Source of the DNA: Pseudoalteromonas rubra
GTDB taxonomy: Bacteria > Pseudomonadota > Gammaproteobacteria > Enterobacterales > Alteromonadaceae
DNA length: 64,000 bases
Reading direction: 5' to 3'
Assembly: GCF_005887115.1 (NCBI RefSeq)
Contig: NZ_PNCJ01000015.1
Location: 186,001 to 250,000 of the forward strand
Both the position numbers and the translations under genes were made by a program. The notes under the pieces are model-generated. The model saw nothing but the letters and a program-made list of their open reading frames with translations. It had not been told where the DNA came from and did no database searches. This document shows, one piece after another, positions 34,712 through 44,680 of the stretch. Each line of letters begins with the position of its first letter. Within the stretch, counting starts at the first letter, position 1.

Positions 34712-37700
34712 TCAGATCTCAAGGACTTCTTCATCCTCATCAATGTCACTGTCATCAAAGGCCGATAACAAGGCAACTTCGCTATGAATAAGCTCCGCCA
34801 CCTGAGCAAGATACTGGCATTCAAAGACATCCCCAACACTCAACTCAATCTGCCAGTGTGTGTTCACCTCACTCAACAGTCGCATCATCAACAGGGAATG
34901 TCCCCCAAGATCAAAGAAGTTGGCTGACATACTGATATCACCCGCGTCTACGCCCAGCAAACGTGCCACAATCTCGACCAGCTGTTGCTCAAGCTCGTTT
35001 TGCGGTGCAACGTACTCAGCGGCCAGGGCTGTCAGCTCAACTTCTGGTAATGCCTTTCTGTCAATTTTGCCATTCGCGGTAAGTGGCCAGGTATCGACCA
35101 GTTTCCAGGCTGAGGGCACCATGTATGGAGGCAGACTTGCTGATAAGCTTGCCGTTAATTGCGCGGTTAACGTGTCTTGATACACCTCAGAAACGGGCTC
35201 AACATAGGCCACAATAACGCCTTTTTCTTTATTGACAGCCACCAGAGATTGCGCGACCCGTTCATCTGCATTCAGGGCGTTTTCGATTTCGCCCAGTTCC
35301 ACCCGAAAACCACGGATCTTGATTTGATCATCTACCCGCCCGACATATTCGATCAGCCCCTCAGTGTTAAAGCGTACCAAATCGCCAGTTAGGTATAAGT
35401 GCGATGGCTGCCCCAGCTCAGCCGCATACGGGTTATCGATAAACCGCGCTTTACTCAGCTCAGGCTGATTGAGGTAGCCCAGCGCCAGACCATCGCCGCC
35501 TACGCATAACTCACCAACGACAGTGTTAGACACTTTGCGTCCCTGCGGACTCAGGATCAAAATTTGATCGCCCTGAACGCCGTGCCCGATGGGCACTCCT
35601 GCACTGATATCCCGCTCCGCAGGTACCGGATAGCAGCAGGTAAAGGTGGTATTTTCGGTCGGACCATAGCCATTGATCACAGTCACATTAGGGAGTGCCG
35701 ACTGCACTGCCATCACAGCCTGCGGGTTGAGCACATCTCCGCCAGCCAGCACACTCTGCAGTGCCAGTGACCCGGTATCGAGTTCAGCACAGGCCTTGCT
35801 CCATTCGGTGAACAATCCCGAGGTTAGCCACATAGCCGTAATCCCCTGAGTTGCCAACACTTTGTTGATCCCAGCCAGTGAGATGTAGGCTTCAGGATAG
35901 AGTACACAACGCCCGCCATTGAGCAATGGCCCCCACATTTCCAGAGTTGCCGCATCAAAGGCAATATTGGCGCTTTGTAAAAAGACCGTCTCTGAATTGA
36001 GTGTCATAAAGTTGGGGTCACACACCAGACGATTGACTGCCCGGTGCGGGGTCATAACCCCTTTGGGCGTGCCGGTGGAGCCTGATGTATAAATAACATA
36101 GGCCAGTGACTGCGCCGTTAGTCCTTCAGGGCGAGCCAGATTTTGGGGGCTGAGAGTAGACCAGCGCACACTGCCCTCATCCAGCGTAACTTTAGCAACC
36201 GAGCTAAACGCCAACACGTCGCGCTCTGCTGTACTTGTCAGCACAACTGACAGCTGAGTATCTTCAAGCATATATGCCAGGCGTGATTCAGGGTAACTCG
36301 GATCCAGCGGTACATACGCCCCACCCGCTTTTAAAATAGCCAGGGTTGCTACCAGTAAATCGAGAGAGCGACCCAGACACAGTCCAACTAAAGACCCTGC
36401 GCCTACCTGATATTCGTCACGCAGATATCCGGCCAGCTGGTTGGCTCGCGCATTTAGCTCACCATAGCTGAGGACCTGCTCGTTGAGCTGCACGGCAATC
36501 TGCTGTGGATGTGCCACAACTTGTTGTTCAAATAACTCATGAATACATGCAGTCCGTGGATAGTTTGCCGCATTACTTTGCCACGCACTTTGCTGCGCTT
36601 GCTCGGTTGCCGGTAACACCGCCAGAGTGGCAATTGGCTGCGTACTGTGGCTTTCTAACGCCACGACCAGTGCCTTCAGCGCCGTATCCATTAATGCCGC
36701 AATCCGGGTTGCTGCAATACTTTGGTCAATCTGGAAGTCCAGCGTAAAGTTGGCCTGCTCGCCCAGATCATTGACAGACAAGTCAAACGGATAGTTGGTT
36801 CTCTCACGGGTACTTAATAGGTTGGCACCTCCCTCAGGAGACGCCTGAGACTGCTCAGTATGGCGATAATTGAGAATGGCACTGAATAAAGGCGTATTGC
36901 CACTGATGGCACTATGACTTTGCGCTTCGGCCAGTGAGACTTGTTCATAAGGCAGTAACGACTGGAGCGCATCGTTGACTTCATGGAGCGCCGCCTGTGC
37001 CGATTGCTGTCCTAGCTTAACTTTTAGCGGTAAGGTATTGATCAGCATACCCATCATACGCTCAATGCCCGGCATACCGTTCATCCGCCCCGACATCACA
37101 GTACCAAATACCACCTCATCGCGGCCCGTACTGGCGCTCAACACTTGTGCCCAGGCCAGGTGGAACAACGCTGCCGGACTGCATTGCAGACGTCTGGACA
37201 AAGCGCGGATCTGTTGTGACAACGCCGGGCTTAGCTCCGTAGCGTACTCTACCACCGCATTTCCATTGCCGGTCACCTGAGCCAGGCCAAATGGCAGGGT
37301 TGGCGTATCGATATCACCAAGCTGCGCAGAGAAAAACGCCGCGGTGTTCAGCTTAGCGCTTTGCGCCATGGAGCGGGCAATAAACTCACGATAAGGCAAA
37401 GGAGCGGGCAAATCAGCCTTGTTCTGGGCACCGAGTTCTGCCAGCAGAATTTCCAGTGACACATGGTCGGTGATCAGGTGGTGAAATTTCAGTAGCGCAT
37501 AGACTTTGCCCTGTTCATCCTGCGGCGAAACCATTAACTGGATCAGCGGCGCAGATTCAAGATCAAAGCCATGAGAGGCATTTGCCACATACTCTTCAAA
37601 TTGTACCTTAACCCTTGTCGGCTCAAATGACAGCAATGTCACGGGCAACTCAGCGTCACGTAATACCACCTGCACAGCCTGCTCGCGGCCGCGCCAGAAA

Positions 37701-40700
37701 ATAGCGGTACGCAGCACGTCATGGCGCTTAATCACAAAGTTCAACTCTTCTTTAAGCTGAGCCAGCTGTTGTTCGCTGTCCAGCTCAAACGCCATAGTAC
37801 TAACATACGGATCGTGCTGCTGATTCATGGTATGAACAAACAACACCCCTTCCTGCAGTGGCGCAAGCGGGTACATATCCTGCACATTCGCAGTACCACC
37901 GGGCACCTGCGTAATAATCGCATCAATACTGTCTTGCGTTAGTTCAATCAGAGGCAACATCTCTGGCGAAATGGTGCTTGCCTGCGCTGGAATGAGGTTT
38001 TGCGGCACTATGAATTCACACTCAACCTGAGGTTGTGCATCGAGATGCGCGGCCATTGCACTCAGACTGCTGGCCTTAAACAGGGCCTGTGCCTGACATT
38101 GATAGCCTAGCTGTTTAACCCGGGTAAGCAGCTGCATCACCAATAAGGAGTGACCACCCAGCGCAAAGAAGTTGGCATCGCGGCTAACTTGCTTAACGGG
38201 CAGAGTAAGTACGTCGGCCCAGATTACCGCCAGCGTGCGCTCTGTGTCGCTCCGCGGCGGCACATAGTCGCTATTTAAATCAGCCTGTTCGGGCGCAGGC
38301 AGGGCCTTACGGTCAATTTTACCATTTGGTGTCTGTGGCCATTCATCCATCAATACAAAACTGGTCGGCACCATATACTCTGCCAGTGACTGGCTCAACT
38401 CGGTGACAATCGACTCAATCAACACCTGCTTTGCCGTATCCGGCTGCTCAGTGAGCGGCTTAACGTAGGCCACCAAACGCTGGTTGCCTTGCGGATCAGA
38501 CAAGGCCATTACCAGTGCCGAATCCACTTCATGATGCTCGCCAATATGATATTCGATCTCACCCAGTTCGATGCGTAAGCCACGAATTTTCACCTGATGG
38601 TCCATCCGGCCCATATATTCTATGCTGCCGTCATCACGAAAACGCACCAGATCGCCGGTTTTATAAAGTCGTGCGCTTGGTAACTCATCTTTAAACGGGT
38701 TGTCGATAAAGCGCTCGGCCGTCAGCTCAGGGCGGTTATGATAACCACGCGCCAGACCTTCACCGCCGATGTGCAACTCACCACAGGCACCTTGCGGTAA
38801 TAAATTCAGTGACTCGTCCAAAATCACCAGCTGAATATTCTGAATGGGTTTACCAATAGGTACACTGCTGCCGTGTGGCTGACGGCAATCCCAGTAGCTG
38901 ACATCAATGGCCGCTTCTGTCGGGCCATATAAGTTGTGCAGTTGTGCCGAAGGTAAACTCGCTCTGAACTGTTCAACGTGGCTGATTTGCAATGCTTCAC
39001 CGCTACAGAACACCTGATTAATAGACGTACAACGAGCCAGGTCGCCATGCTCCAGCATCACACCCAGCATAGAGGGGACAAAGTGTAATTTGGTGATCCC
39101 GGTCGCGACAATCAGCTCACTGAGGTATTCCGGCTCTTTATGACCACCCGGTTTGGCAATCACCAGCTCCGCGCCTTTGAGCATAGGCCAGACGAATTCC
39201 CACACGGAGACATCAAAACTGTAAGGCGTCTTTTGCAAAATTCTGTCGTCCGGGCCACAGCCGTATTCGTTGTCCATCCAGTCAATACGGTTATGCAACG
39301 CCTGATGCTCAACCAGCACGCCTTTAGGTAGCCCGGTGGAACCTGACGTGTAAATGGCATAGGCCAGGTTGTGCGCACTCACACCGACATCGTCCACTGC
39401 AATATTGGTATCCGGATATGCGCCAAAATCGAACTCATCCAGTCGGGTAATACGGGCTTCGCCAAGGCTAACTCGCTCGGCCACTGAGGTTGTGCTCAGC
39501 ACTGCCGTAGCATTCGCATCTTCAACCAGATAGCTCAGGCGCGCCGGTGGCAGCTCGGGGTCCAATGGCACATAAGCCCCACCGGCTTTGAGAATGCCCC
39601 AAATTCCGATGACCATCTCCAGCGAGCGCTCAACACATAAGCCCACTAACGAATCCGGTCCGATATTGTGCTCTGCGCGCAGATAATGAGCCAGCTGATT
39701 GGCTCTGGCATTGAGTTCACCATAGCTCAGAGTCTGCTCTCCAAAGCGCAATGCAACCTGCTCCGGCGTCGCCGCCGCCTGCTGCTCAAACAGCTCGTGA
39801 ATACACAGCTCACGCGGGTAATCCAACGCCGTGTCATTCCAGCTGTGCAGTTGCTGCTGACGCTCTGCTTCATCCAGTACACACAGACTTTGAACCGCTG
39901 TACTGCTCTGGCTGTCCAGTAAATCCAGCACCTGAGTCAGGGTCACTTGCAGATACTCGGCAATGCGCGCCGCCGGGGCGCGTTTGTCTACCTGAAGCTC
40001 AAAGCCAAAGCCATCACCGAAGTCATCCACCGACAGATTAAACGGATAGTTGGTGCGCTCTTCACTGGCAATCACCTTGAATCCGGCATCCTGTTCCAGC
40101 TGAGACTCCTGCGTCGCAGAGTGACGATAGTTCAGCATCGCGCTGAACAGGGGCAGCTGGCCACTTACGCCGCTACAGCGCTGCGCCTCGGCCAGGGAGA
40201 CCTGCTCGTACGGCATCAGTGCATGCAGGTCGTCGTTAATTTGTGCCAGCAGGCGCATTGCATCCTGCCCGCTCAACGACACGCGCAGCGGCAGCGTGTT
40301 GATCATCATGCCCATCAGCTGGCTGCTCAGGCCATCATCGCTCATGCGGCCCGATAACACAGTACCAAACACCACCTCGGACTGACCACTGCATACGCCC
40401 AGCACTTTGGCCCACACCAGGTGGAACAGCGCCGCCGGGCTGCTGTGATACTGGCGGGTCAGACGGCGAATGCGCTGCGCCTGTGCCTCATCCAGCGTGA
40501 CATGCACGGTTTCAATGCCCGAGCCATCATTGAGCACATCCGTCAGACCATAAGGCAGAGTGGGTTCGCTAACGTCCCCCAGCATCTGAGTGAAGAAGGT
40601 TTCGGTATCCAGACTCGCGGTGCGTGCCAGGGTGCGACCAACAAATTCCCGGTACGGCACCGGCTCAGCCAGACGGGCTTCATTGCCATTCAGCAGCGCC

Positions 40701-43700
40701 GTTAATTCATGGACCAGAATTTCCAGCGAGACGTGATCTGAGATCAGGTGATGCTCGCACAACAGCGCATAATACTTGCCCTGCGCGGCGTCTTCGCACA
40801 CGCTCAGTTGTAAAAGCGGCGCATTTTCCAGCTCAATCCACAGCGGCTGCTCAGCCACATACGTACTGAACGCAGCCCGGACATCCGCTTCCCCGCTGAA
40901 GTCCAGCTCAGTCACGGGCAGCGTTACCTCGCGCTGCACCACCTGAAGTGCAGTGGTGCGGTTACGCCATAATATGGCGGTGCGCAGCACATCGTGACGG
41001 GCAATCAGCGTATTCAGTGCCCATTTAAAGCGCTCAAGGGACTCGCGGCTGTCGAACTCAAAGGTGGTGCTGGTAACATACGGGTCCTGCCCTTCACTCA
41101 TGGTGTGCACAAACAGCACGCCTTCTTGCAGCGGTGCCAGCGGGTAGATGTCCTGAATATTGGCCATGCCACCGGGAACGGTTGCCGCAATGTCGTCGAG
41201 CTGTTGCGCATCCAGCTCGGTGAGCGTCACCATCTCCGGGGTGATTCTGCTGCAGTCCGTCGGGATTAAATTGGCGGGCACACAACTTGATTCCTCACTC
41301 CCAAGTGCCCGAACCTGGCGTGCCATGTCCTGTAGCGTGTGTGCCCTGAACAAGGCCTGCACGTCCGCCTGATACTGACGTGCGCGCAGCTGACTGACCA
41401 GCTGCATAATCAGTAGCGAGTGGCCCCCCAGCGCGAAGAAATTAGCGTGGACACCCACCTTATCGACGTCCAGCGACAACAGCGACGCGACAATCTCGAC
41501 TACCATTTTCTCGGCCTCGGTGTGTGGTGCCTGATAAGGCTGCTCGACCGTTTTCGCAGGCAGAGCCAGCAGCGCGCGCTTGTCCAGCTTACCATTGGCC
41601 GTCAGCGGCCACTGCGCCACAAAACTGTAAGCCGACGCCACCATGTAATCCGGCAGATTGCCGCTCAGGTGCTGTTGCAGTGCGTCAATCAGGCTGCTGT
41701 CTTGCTCACTTTGAATGAAAGCGCGCAGTACCTTGCCACCTTGCTTACCGGCCTCAGCCAGTACCACCGCCGACTCCACCTCAGGGTGACTCATCAGCTG
41801 GCTTTCTATCTCCCCCAGTTCGACCCGGAAACCACGGATCTTGACCTGATCGTCGCTGCGCCCGACAAACTCGATTTCGCCATCTGCGCCCATGCGCACT
41901 AAGTCACCGGTTTTGTATAAACGGGCGCTCAGTGCAGGATTAGCTGGGTCAAAATACGGGTTATCAATAAATCGCTCGGCGGTGAGTTCATTCTGATGCA
42001 GATAGCCGCTGGCCAGACACTGACCACTGATGTACAGCTCACCCACTACACCCGGCGGGCATAAGGTCAGCTGCTCGCTGAGTACCAGCGTCGCGGTATT
42101 GACGTTGGCGCGGCCAATGGGCACCGCGCGGGGGTCATCGTATCCACCGCGGATGGCATAGCCGGATGCGGTGACTGTGGTCTCGGTCGGGCCATAGGTA
42201 TTAAGCAGCACAAAGCCCGGTTTAAGCGACGCTACCGACTGTTTATCCAGCGCTTCACCACCGACAATCACCAGGCGCAATGCCAGAGATTCAAGCTCTG
42301 CCTCGCTCAGCGCCAGCATATGCCAGAACGCCGTAGGTAAGCTGGCCACGCTGATGGCATGGCTGTCGCAGAAGGCAATAAAGGCCTCGCGACTCAGCGA
42401 CACCTCTTCATCGCGCAGCACCAAAGTGGCGCCCTGAGTCAACGTTGCCAGCCATTCTTCGACGAAAATATCGAAGTTCATAGTTGAGAACTGCAGCACG
42501 TTATCCGCTTCGGTGATTTCGTAACGCTGCTCACAGTTCGCGGCAAAGTTGATCAGGTTATGATGGCTTATCATCACGCCCTTGGGATTACCGGTTGAGC
42601 CTGAGGTATACATCACATAGGCCAGGCTCTCAGGAGTCAGCGCCACATCCGGGTTGCTGATTGGGTAGCTTGCAAACTGGCTGGCATCGTCCAGCAGCAC
42701 TGGCATGACGTTAAAGTCGTTCAGCATAGCGGCGACCTTTTGCTGAGTCAGCACCACAGACAGGCCGGTGTCTTCGACCATGTACGCTAAACGTTCCTGC
42801 GGGTAATCCGGGTCCAGCGGCACATAGGCCCCGCCTGCTTTAAGGATGGCCAGTACGGCGACCATCATTTCCAGCGAGCGGCCCACACACAGGCCCACCA
42901 GGGTATCCGGGCCCACCTGATGCTCGGCCCGTAAATAATGCGCCAGCTGATTGGCGCGTTCGTTCAACTGCTGATAACTCAGTGTGCCCCCATTGCTCTT
43001 AACGGCAATGCGCGCGTCGTTTTGTGCGGCGCGTGTTTCAATGAGCTGATGTACGGGCATCGCAGACAAAGCCACGCTTGGCCCACATAAATCTGCCAGA
43101 TAGGCTTGTTGCTCTTGTGTGTCCATCAAACTCAATTGAGTCAGGGCCGTGCTGGCAGCACTTTCACTGAACAGGTGTATTGCCCGGATCAGATGACGAT
43201 TCAGAGTTGCAATATAGTCGGCATCAAACAACGCCAGATCATAGGTCCAGCGCAGTACGTAGCCTCCGTCCTGTGGGGTAATATCGATATCTATGTCGTA
43301 CTTCAGCGACACTATCTCGCGTTCATATCGACCAAAGCGCAGTCCGTCCAGTCCAGCATCGGCCTGGTCGCTAACACCAAACTCGCTGTCCATGGACAAC
43401 ATGATCTGAAACAGCGGATCGTGAGACAAGCTGCGCTCCACATTAAGACGTTCAACCAGTTGTTCAAACGGCACATCCTGATTGGCCTGCGCATTGCGAT
43501 GCACATCGCGTACATGGGCAAAATAATCGCCCAGCTTGGCATGTCTGGCCTGAGTTCTGAGCACCAGGTTATTAACGAAAAAGCCGATCAGCGGTTCCAG
43601 TTCACTTTGCAATCGGTTGGCAACCGGCGTGCCAATTAGAATATCCTGCTGATTACTGTGTTGTGCCAGCACCCAGCTCAGTGCACTGTGGACCAGCATA

Positions 43701-44680
43701 AAGGGCGACATGTCATTGCGCTGTGCCGCTGTGCTCAGCTGCTGACTGAGAGCGCTGTCAAGGACAAAGCTCTGGCACCCGGCTGCGTTTTGTTTTTCTT
43801 CCGGGCGCGGTTGTTTCAACGGCAGGCTATGGACCGAGGGCGCGTCGGCTAAGGTTTCCTGCCAGTACGATAACTGTGATTCCAGCACATTTTCCTGCAA
43901 CCAGGTTTGCTGCCACAGCGCATAATCAGCGTACTGAATCGCCAGTTCAGGCAAAGGATTCTCTGCCCCTTGCGCAAACGCGCGGTATAAAGTCAGAAAC
44001 TCCTGACTGAGCAATTCAATTGACCAGCCATCAGACGCAATATGATGCATATTGAACAGCAACACCCCGTCTTGCTGCGCGCTACCCGGATTGGCAAGCA
44101 AAATATAACGTGCCCGCATCATCACATCCTGAGTCAGATCAAACGGGGTATTCAGCTCCTCATCAATCAGGGTGTCGAGCTGCGCCGCACGAGCACTTGC
44201 CTCCAGTGTGGTCAAATCGCTGTGGGCGATAGCAAACGTCACCTCATCACGAATATGCTGCTGGGCCCCGTTTTCGCCCTCAAGCACCACGGTGCGCAGT
44301 ACTTCATGACGGCGGATAATGGTTTGACAGGCACGTTCAGCCACCGCCAGATCCAGCTCCCCGGTGACGGTCATCAGGGCTGGCATATTATAGTGTGCCG
44401 AGCCCTGTTGCAGCTGGTCGATAAACCATAATCGACGCTGTGAAAACGACAGCGGTGCTAAGGTCTGATATTGTTCAGGACGCGGCGTAACGGCCTCACG
44501 CTTAGGTTGTGCTTCGCTGTCACTCAAATAAGCCAGCAATTGTGTTTTATTATCTCTGATCAGTTGCGCAATCTCTGCGGTGACTGCGCCCTTTTCAGCT
44601 TCGACTACGAGCGACCCGTCAGAGACACTCACCAAAATCAACTTGTCCTGAAGCAGACTGACTAACTGTTGCGGTTTCAT
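34712..44680 (-). CDS. NRPS, three modules: dock-C-A-PCP-E/C-A-PCP-E/C-A-PCP (last in operon)
   Basis: A 3,322-aa three-module synthetase. Residues 1-52 form a TubC-like docking domain (VVEAEKGAVTAEIAQLIRDNK). C1 is LCL type (FSQRRLWFIDQL, HHIASDGWS near 212). A1 has SGSTGNPKGV near 695, PCP1 has GGHSL near 1085. Two dual E/C domains follow (IYPLAPLQEGVLFVH near 1180 and 2270; HHLISDH and HHLITDH), each followed by A and PCP (A2 near 1790, PCP2 near 2176, A3 near 2875, PCP3 near 3260). Hand-read codes: A1 DIESIGTVTK (Lys-like, compare bacitracin Lys), A2 DVWHFSLIDK (Ser), A3 DALWLGGTFK (Val). Residues 1 and 2 should become D. There is no TE, reductase or terminal C domain; the protein ends after PCP3 with an acidic tail (9 of the last 14 residues, ending EEVLEI). 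Its ATG overlaps the previous stop (TAATG). Confidence 0.95.
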   Translation of the reverse strand: MKPQQLVSLLQDKLILVSVSDGSLVVEAEKGAVTAEIAQLIRDNKTQLLAYLSDSEAQPKREAVTPRPEQYQTLAPLSFSQRRLWFIDQLQQGSAHYNMPALMTVTGELDLAVAERACQTIIRRHEVLRTVVLEGENGAQQHIRDEVTFAIAHSDLTTLEASARAAQLDTLIDEELNTPFDLTQDVMMRARYILLANPGSAQQDGVLLFNMHHIASDGWSIELLSQEFLTLYRAFAQGAENPLPELAIQYADYALWQQTWLQENVLESQLSYWQETLADAPSVHSLPLKQPRPEEKQNAAGCQSFVLDSALSQQLSTAAQRNDMSPFMLVHSALSWVLAQHSNQQDILIGTPVANRLQSELEPLIGFFVNNLVLRTQARHAKLGDYFAHVRDVHRNAQANQDVPFEQLVERLNVERSLSHDPLFQIMLSMDSEFGVSDQADAGLDGLRFGRYEREIVSLKYDIDIDITPQDGGYVLRWTYDLALFDADYIATLNRHLIRAIHLFSESAASTALTQLSLMDTQEQQAYLADLCGPSVALSAMPVHQLIETRAAQNDARIAVKSNGGTLSYQQLNERANQLAHYLRAEHQVGPDTLVGLCVGRSLEMMVAVLAILKAGGAYVPLDPDYPQERLAYMVEDTGLSVVLTQQKVAAMLNDFNVMPVLLDDASQFASYPISNPDVALTPESLAYVMYTSGSTGNPKGVMISHHNLINFAANCEQRYEITEADNVLQFSTMNFDIFVEEWLATLTQGATLVLRDEEVSLSREAFIAFCDSHAISVASLPTAFWHMLALSEAELESLALRLVIVGGEALDKQSVASLKPGFVLLNTYGPTETTVTASGYAIRGGYDDPRAVPIGRANVNTATLVLSEQLTLCPPGVVGELYISGQCLASGYLHQNELTAERFIDNPYFDPANPALSARLYKTGDLVRMGADGEIEFVGRSDDQVKIRGFRVELGEIESQLMSHPEVESAVVLAEAGKQGGKVLRAFIQSEQDSSLIDALQQHLSGNLPDYMVASAYSFVAQWPLTANGKLDKRALLALPAKTVEQPYQAPHTEAEKMVVEIVASLLSLDVDKVGVHANFFALGGHSLLIMQLVSQLRARQYQADVQALFRAHTLQDMARQVRALGSEESSCVPANLIPTDCSRITPEMVTLTELDAQQLDDIAATVPGGMANIQDIYPLAPLQEGVLFVHTMSEGQDPYVTSTTFEFDSRESLERFKWALNTLIARHDVLRTAILWRNRTTALQVVQREVTLPVTELDFSGEADVRAAFSTYVAEQPLWIELENAPLLQLSVCEDAAQGKYYALLCEHHLISDHVSLEILVHELTALLNGNEARLAEPVPYREFVGRTLARTASLDTETFFTQMLGDVSEPTLPYGLTDVLNDGSGIETVHVTLDEAQAQRIRRLTRQYHSSPAALFHLVWAKVLGVCSGQSEVVFGTVLSGRMSDDGLSSQLMGMMINTLPLRVSLSGQDAMRLLAQINDDLHALMPYEQVSLAEAQRCSGVSGQLPLFSAMLNYRHSATQESQLEQDAGFKVIASEERTNYPFNLSVDDFGDGFGFELQVDKRAPAARIAEYLQVTLTQVLDLLDSQSSTAVQSLCVLDEAERQQQLHSWNDTALDYPRELCIHELFEQQAAATPEQVALRFGEQTLSYGELNARANQLAHYLRAEHNIGPDSLVGLCVERSLEMVIGIWGILKAGGAYVPLDPELPPARLSYLVEDANATAVLSTTSVAERVSLGEARITRLDEFDFGAYPDTNIAVDDVGVSAHNLAYAIYTSGSTGLPKGVLVEHQALHNRIDWMDNEYGCGPDDRILQKTPYSFDVSVWEFVWPMLKGAELVIAKPGGHKEPEYLSELIVATGITKLHFVPSMLGVMLEHGDLARCTSINQVFCSGEALQISHVEQFRASLPSAQLHNLYGPTEAAIDVSYWDCRQPHGSSVPIGKPIQNIQLVILDESLNLLPQGACGELHIGGEGLARGYHNRPELTAERFIDNPFKDELPSARLYKTGDLVRFRDDGSIEYMGRMDHQVKIRGLRIELGEIEYHIGEHHEVDSALVMALSDPQGNQRLVAYVKPLTEQPDTAKQVLIESIVTELSQSLAEYMVPTSFVLMDEWPQTPNGKIDRKALPAPEQADLNSDYVPPRSDTERTLAVIWADVLTLPVKQVSRDANFFALGGHSLLVMQLLTRVKQLGYQCQAQALFKASSLSAMAAHLDAQPQVECEFIVPQNLIPAQASTISPEMLPLIELTQDSIDAIITQVPGGTANVQDMYPLAPLQEGVLFVHTMNQQHDPYVSTMAFELDSEQQLAQLKEELNFVIKRHDVLRTAIFWRGREQAVQVVLRDAELPVTLLSFEPTRVKVQFEEYVANASHGFDLESAPLIQLMVSPQDEQGKVYALLKFHHLITDHVSLEILLAELGAQNKADLPAPLPYREFIARSMAQSAKLNTAAFFSAQLGDIDTPTLPFGLAQVTGNGNAVVEYATELSPALSQQIRALSRRLQCSPAALFHLAWAQVLSASTGRDEVVFGTVMSGRMNGMPGIERMMGMLINTLPLKVKLGQQSAQAALHEVNDALQSLLPYEQVSLAEAQSHSAISGNTPLFSAILNYRHTEQSQASPEGGANLLSTRERTNYPFDLSVNDLGEQANFTLDFQIDQSIAATRIAALMDTALKALVVALESHSTQPIATLAVLPATEQAQQSAWQSNAANYPRTACIHELFEQQVVAHPQQIAVQLNEQVLSYGELNARANQLAGYLRDEYQVGAGSLVGLCLGRSLDLLVATLAILKAGGAYVPLDPSYPESRLAYMLEDTQLSVVLTSTAERDVLAFSSVAKVTLDEGSVRWSTLSPQNLARPEGLTAQSLAYVIYTSGSTGTPKGVMTPHRAVNRLVCDPNFMTLNSETVFLQSANIAFDAATLEMWGPLLNGGRCVLYPEAYISLAGINKVLATQGITAMWLTSGLFTEWSKACAELDTGSLALQSVLAGGDVLNPQAVMAVQSALPNVTVINGYGPTENTTFTCCYPVPAERDISAGVPIGHGVQGDQILILSPQGRKVSNTVVGELCVGGDGLALGYLNQPELSKARFIDNPYAAELGQPSHLYLTGDLVRFNTEGLIEYVGRVDDQIKIRGFRVELGEIENALNADERVAQSLVAVNKEKGVIVAYVEPVSEVYQDTLTAQLTASLSASLPPYMVPSAWKLVDTWPLTANGKIDRKALPEVELTALAAEYVAPQNELEQQLVEIVARLLGVDAGDISMSANFFDLGGHSLLMMRLLSEVNTHWQIELSVGDVFECQYLAQVAELIHSEVALLSAFDDSDIDEDEEVLEI
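39560..42960 (-). repeat. 3.4-kb near-identical NRPS segment, copy 1 (A-PCP-E/C-A start)
   Basis: From the A-domain core (RANQLAHYLRAEHQVGPDT) to the next A-domain's YVPLDP motif this segment is nearly identical in protein and DNA to 59820-63210. Identity stops at both ends inside conserved A-domain motifs: to the left the two copies continue as a Ser-type and a different A domain. The borders are placed by eye to within a few tens of bases. Confidence 0.85.

Noticed and set aside
39668..44431. Many 60-180 aa plus-strand frames opposite the NRPS genes
   Set aside because: Antisense shadows of long, GC-richer NRPS coding sequence; the same shadows recur at each paralogous domain.
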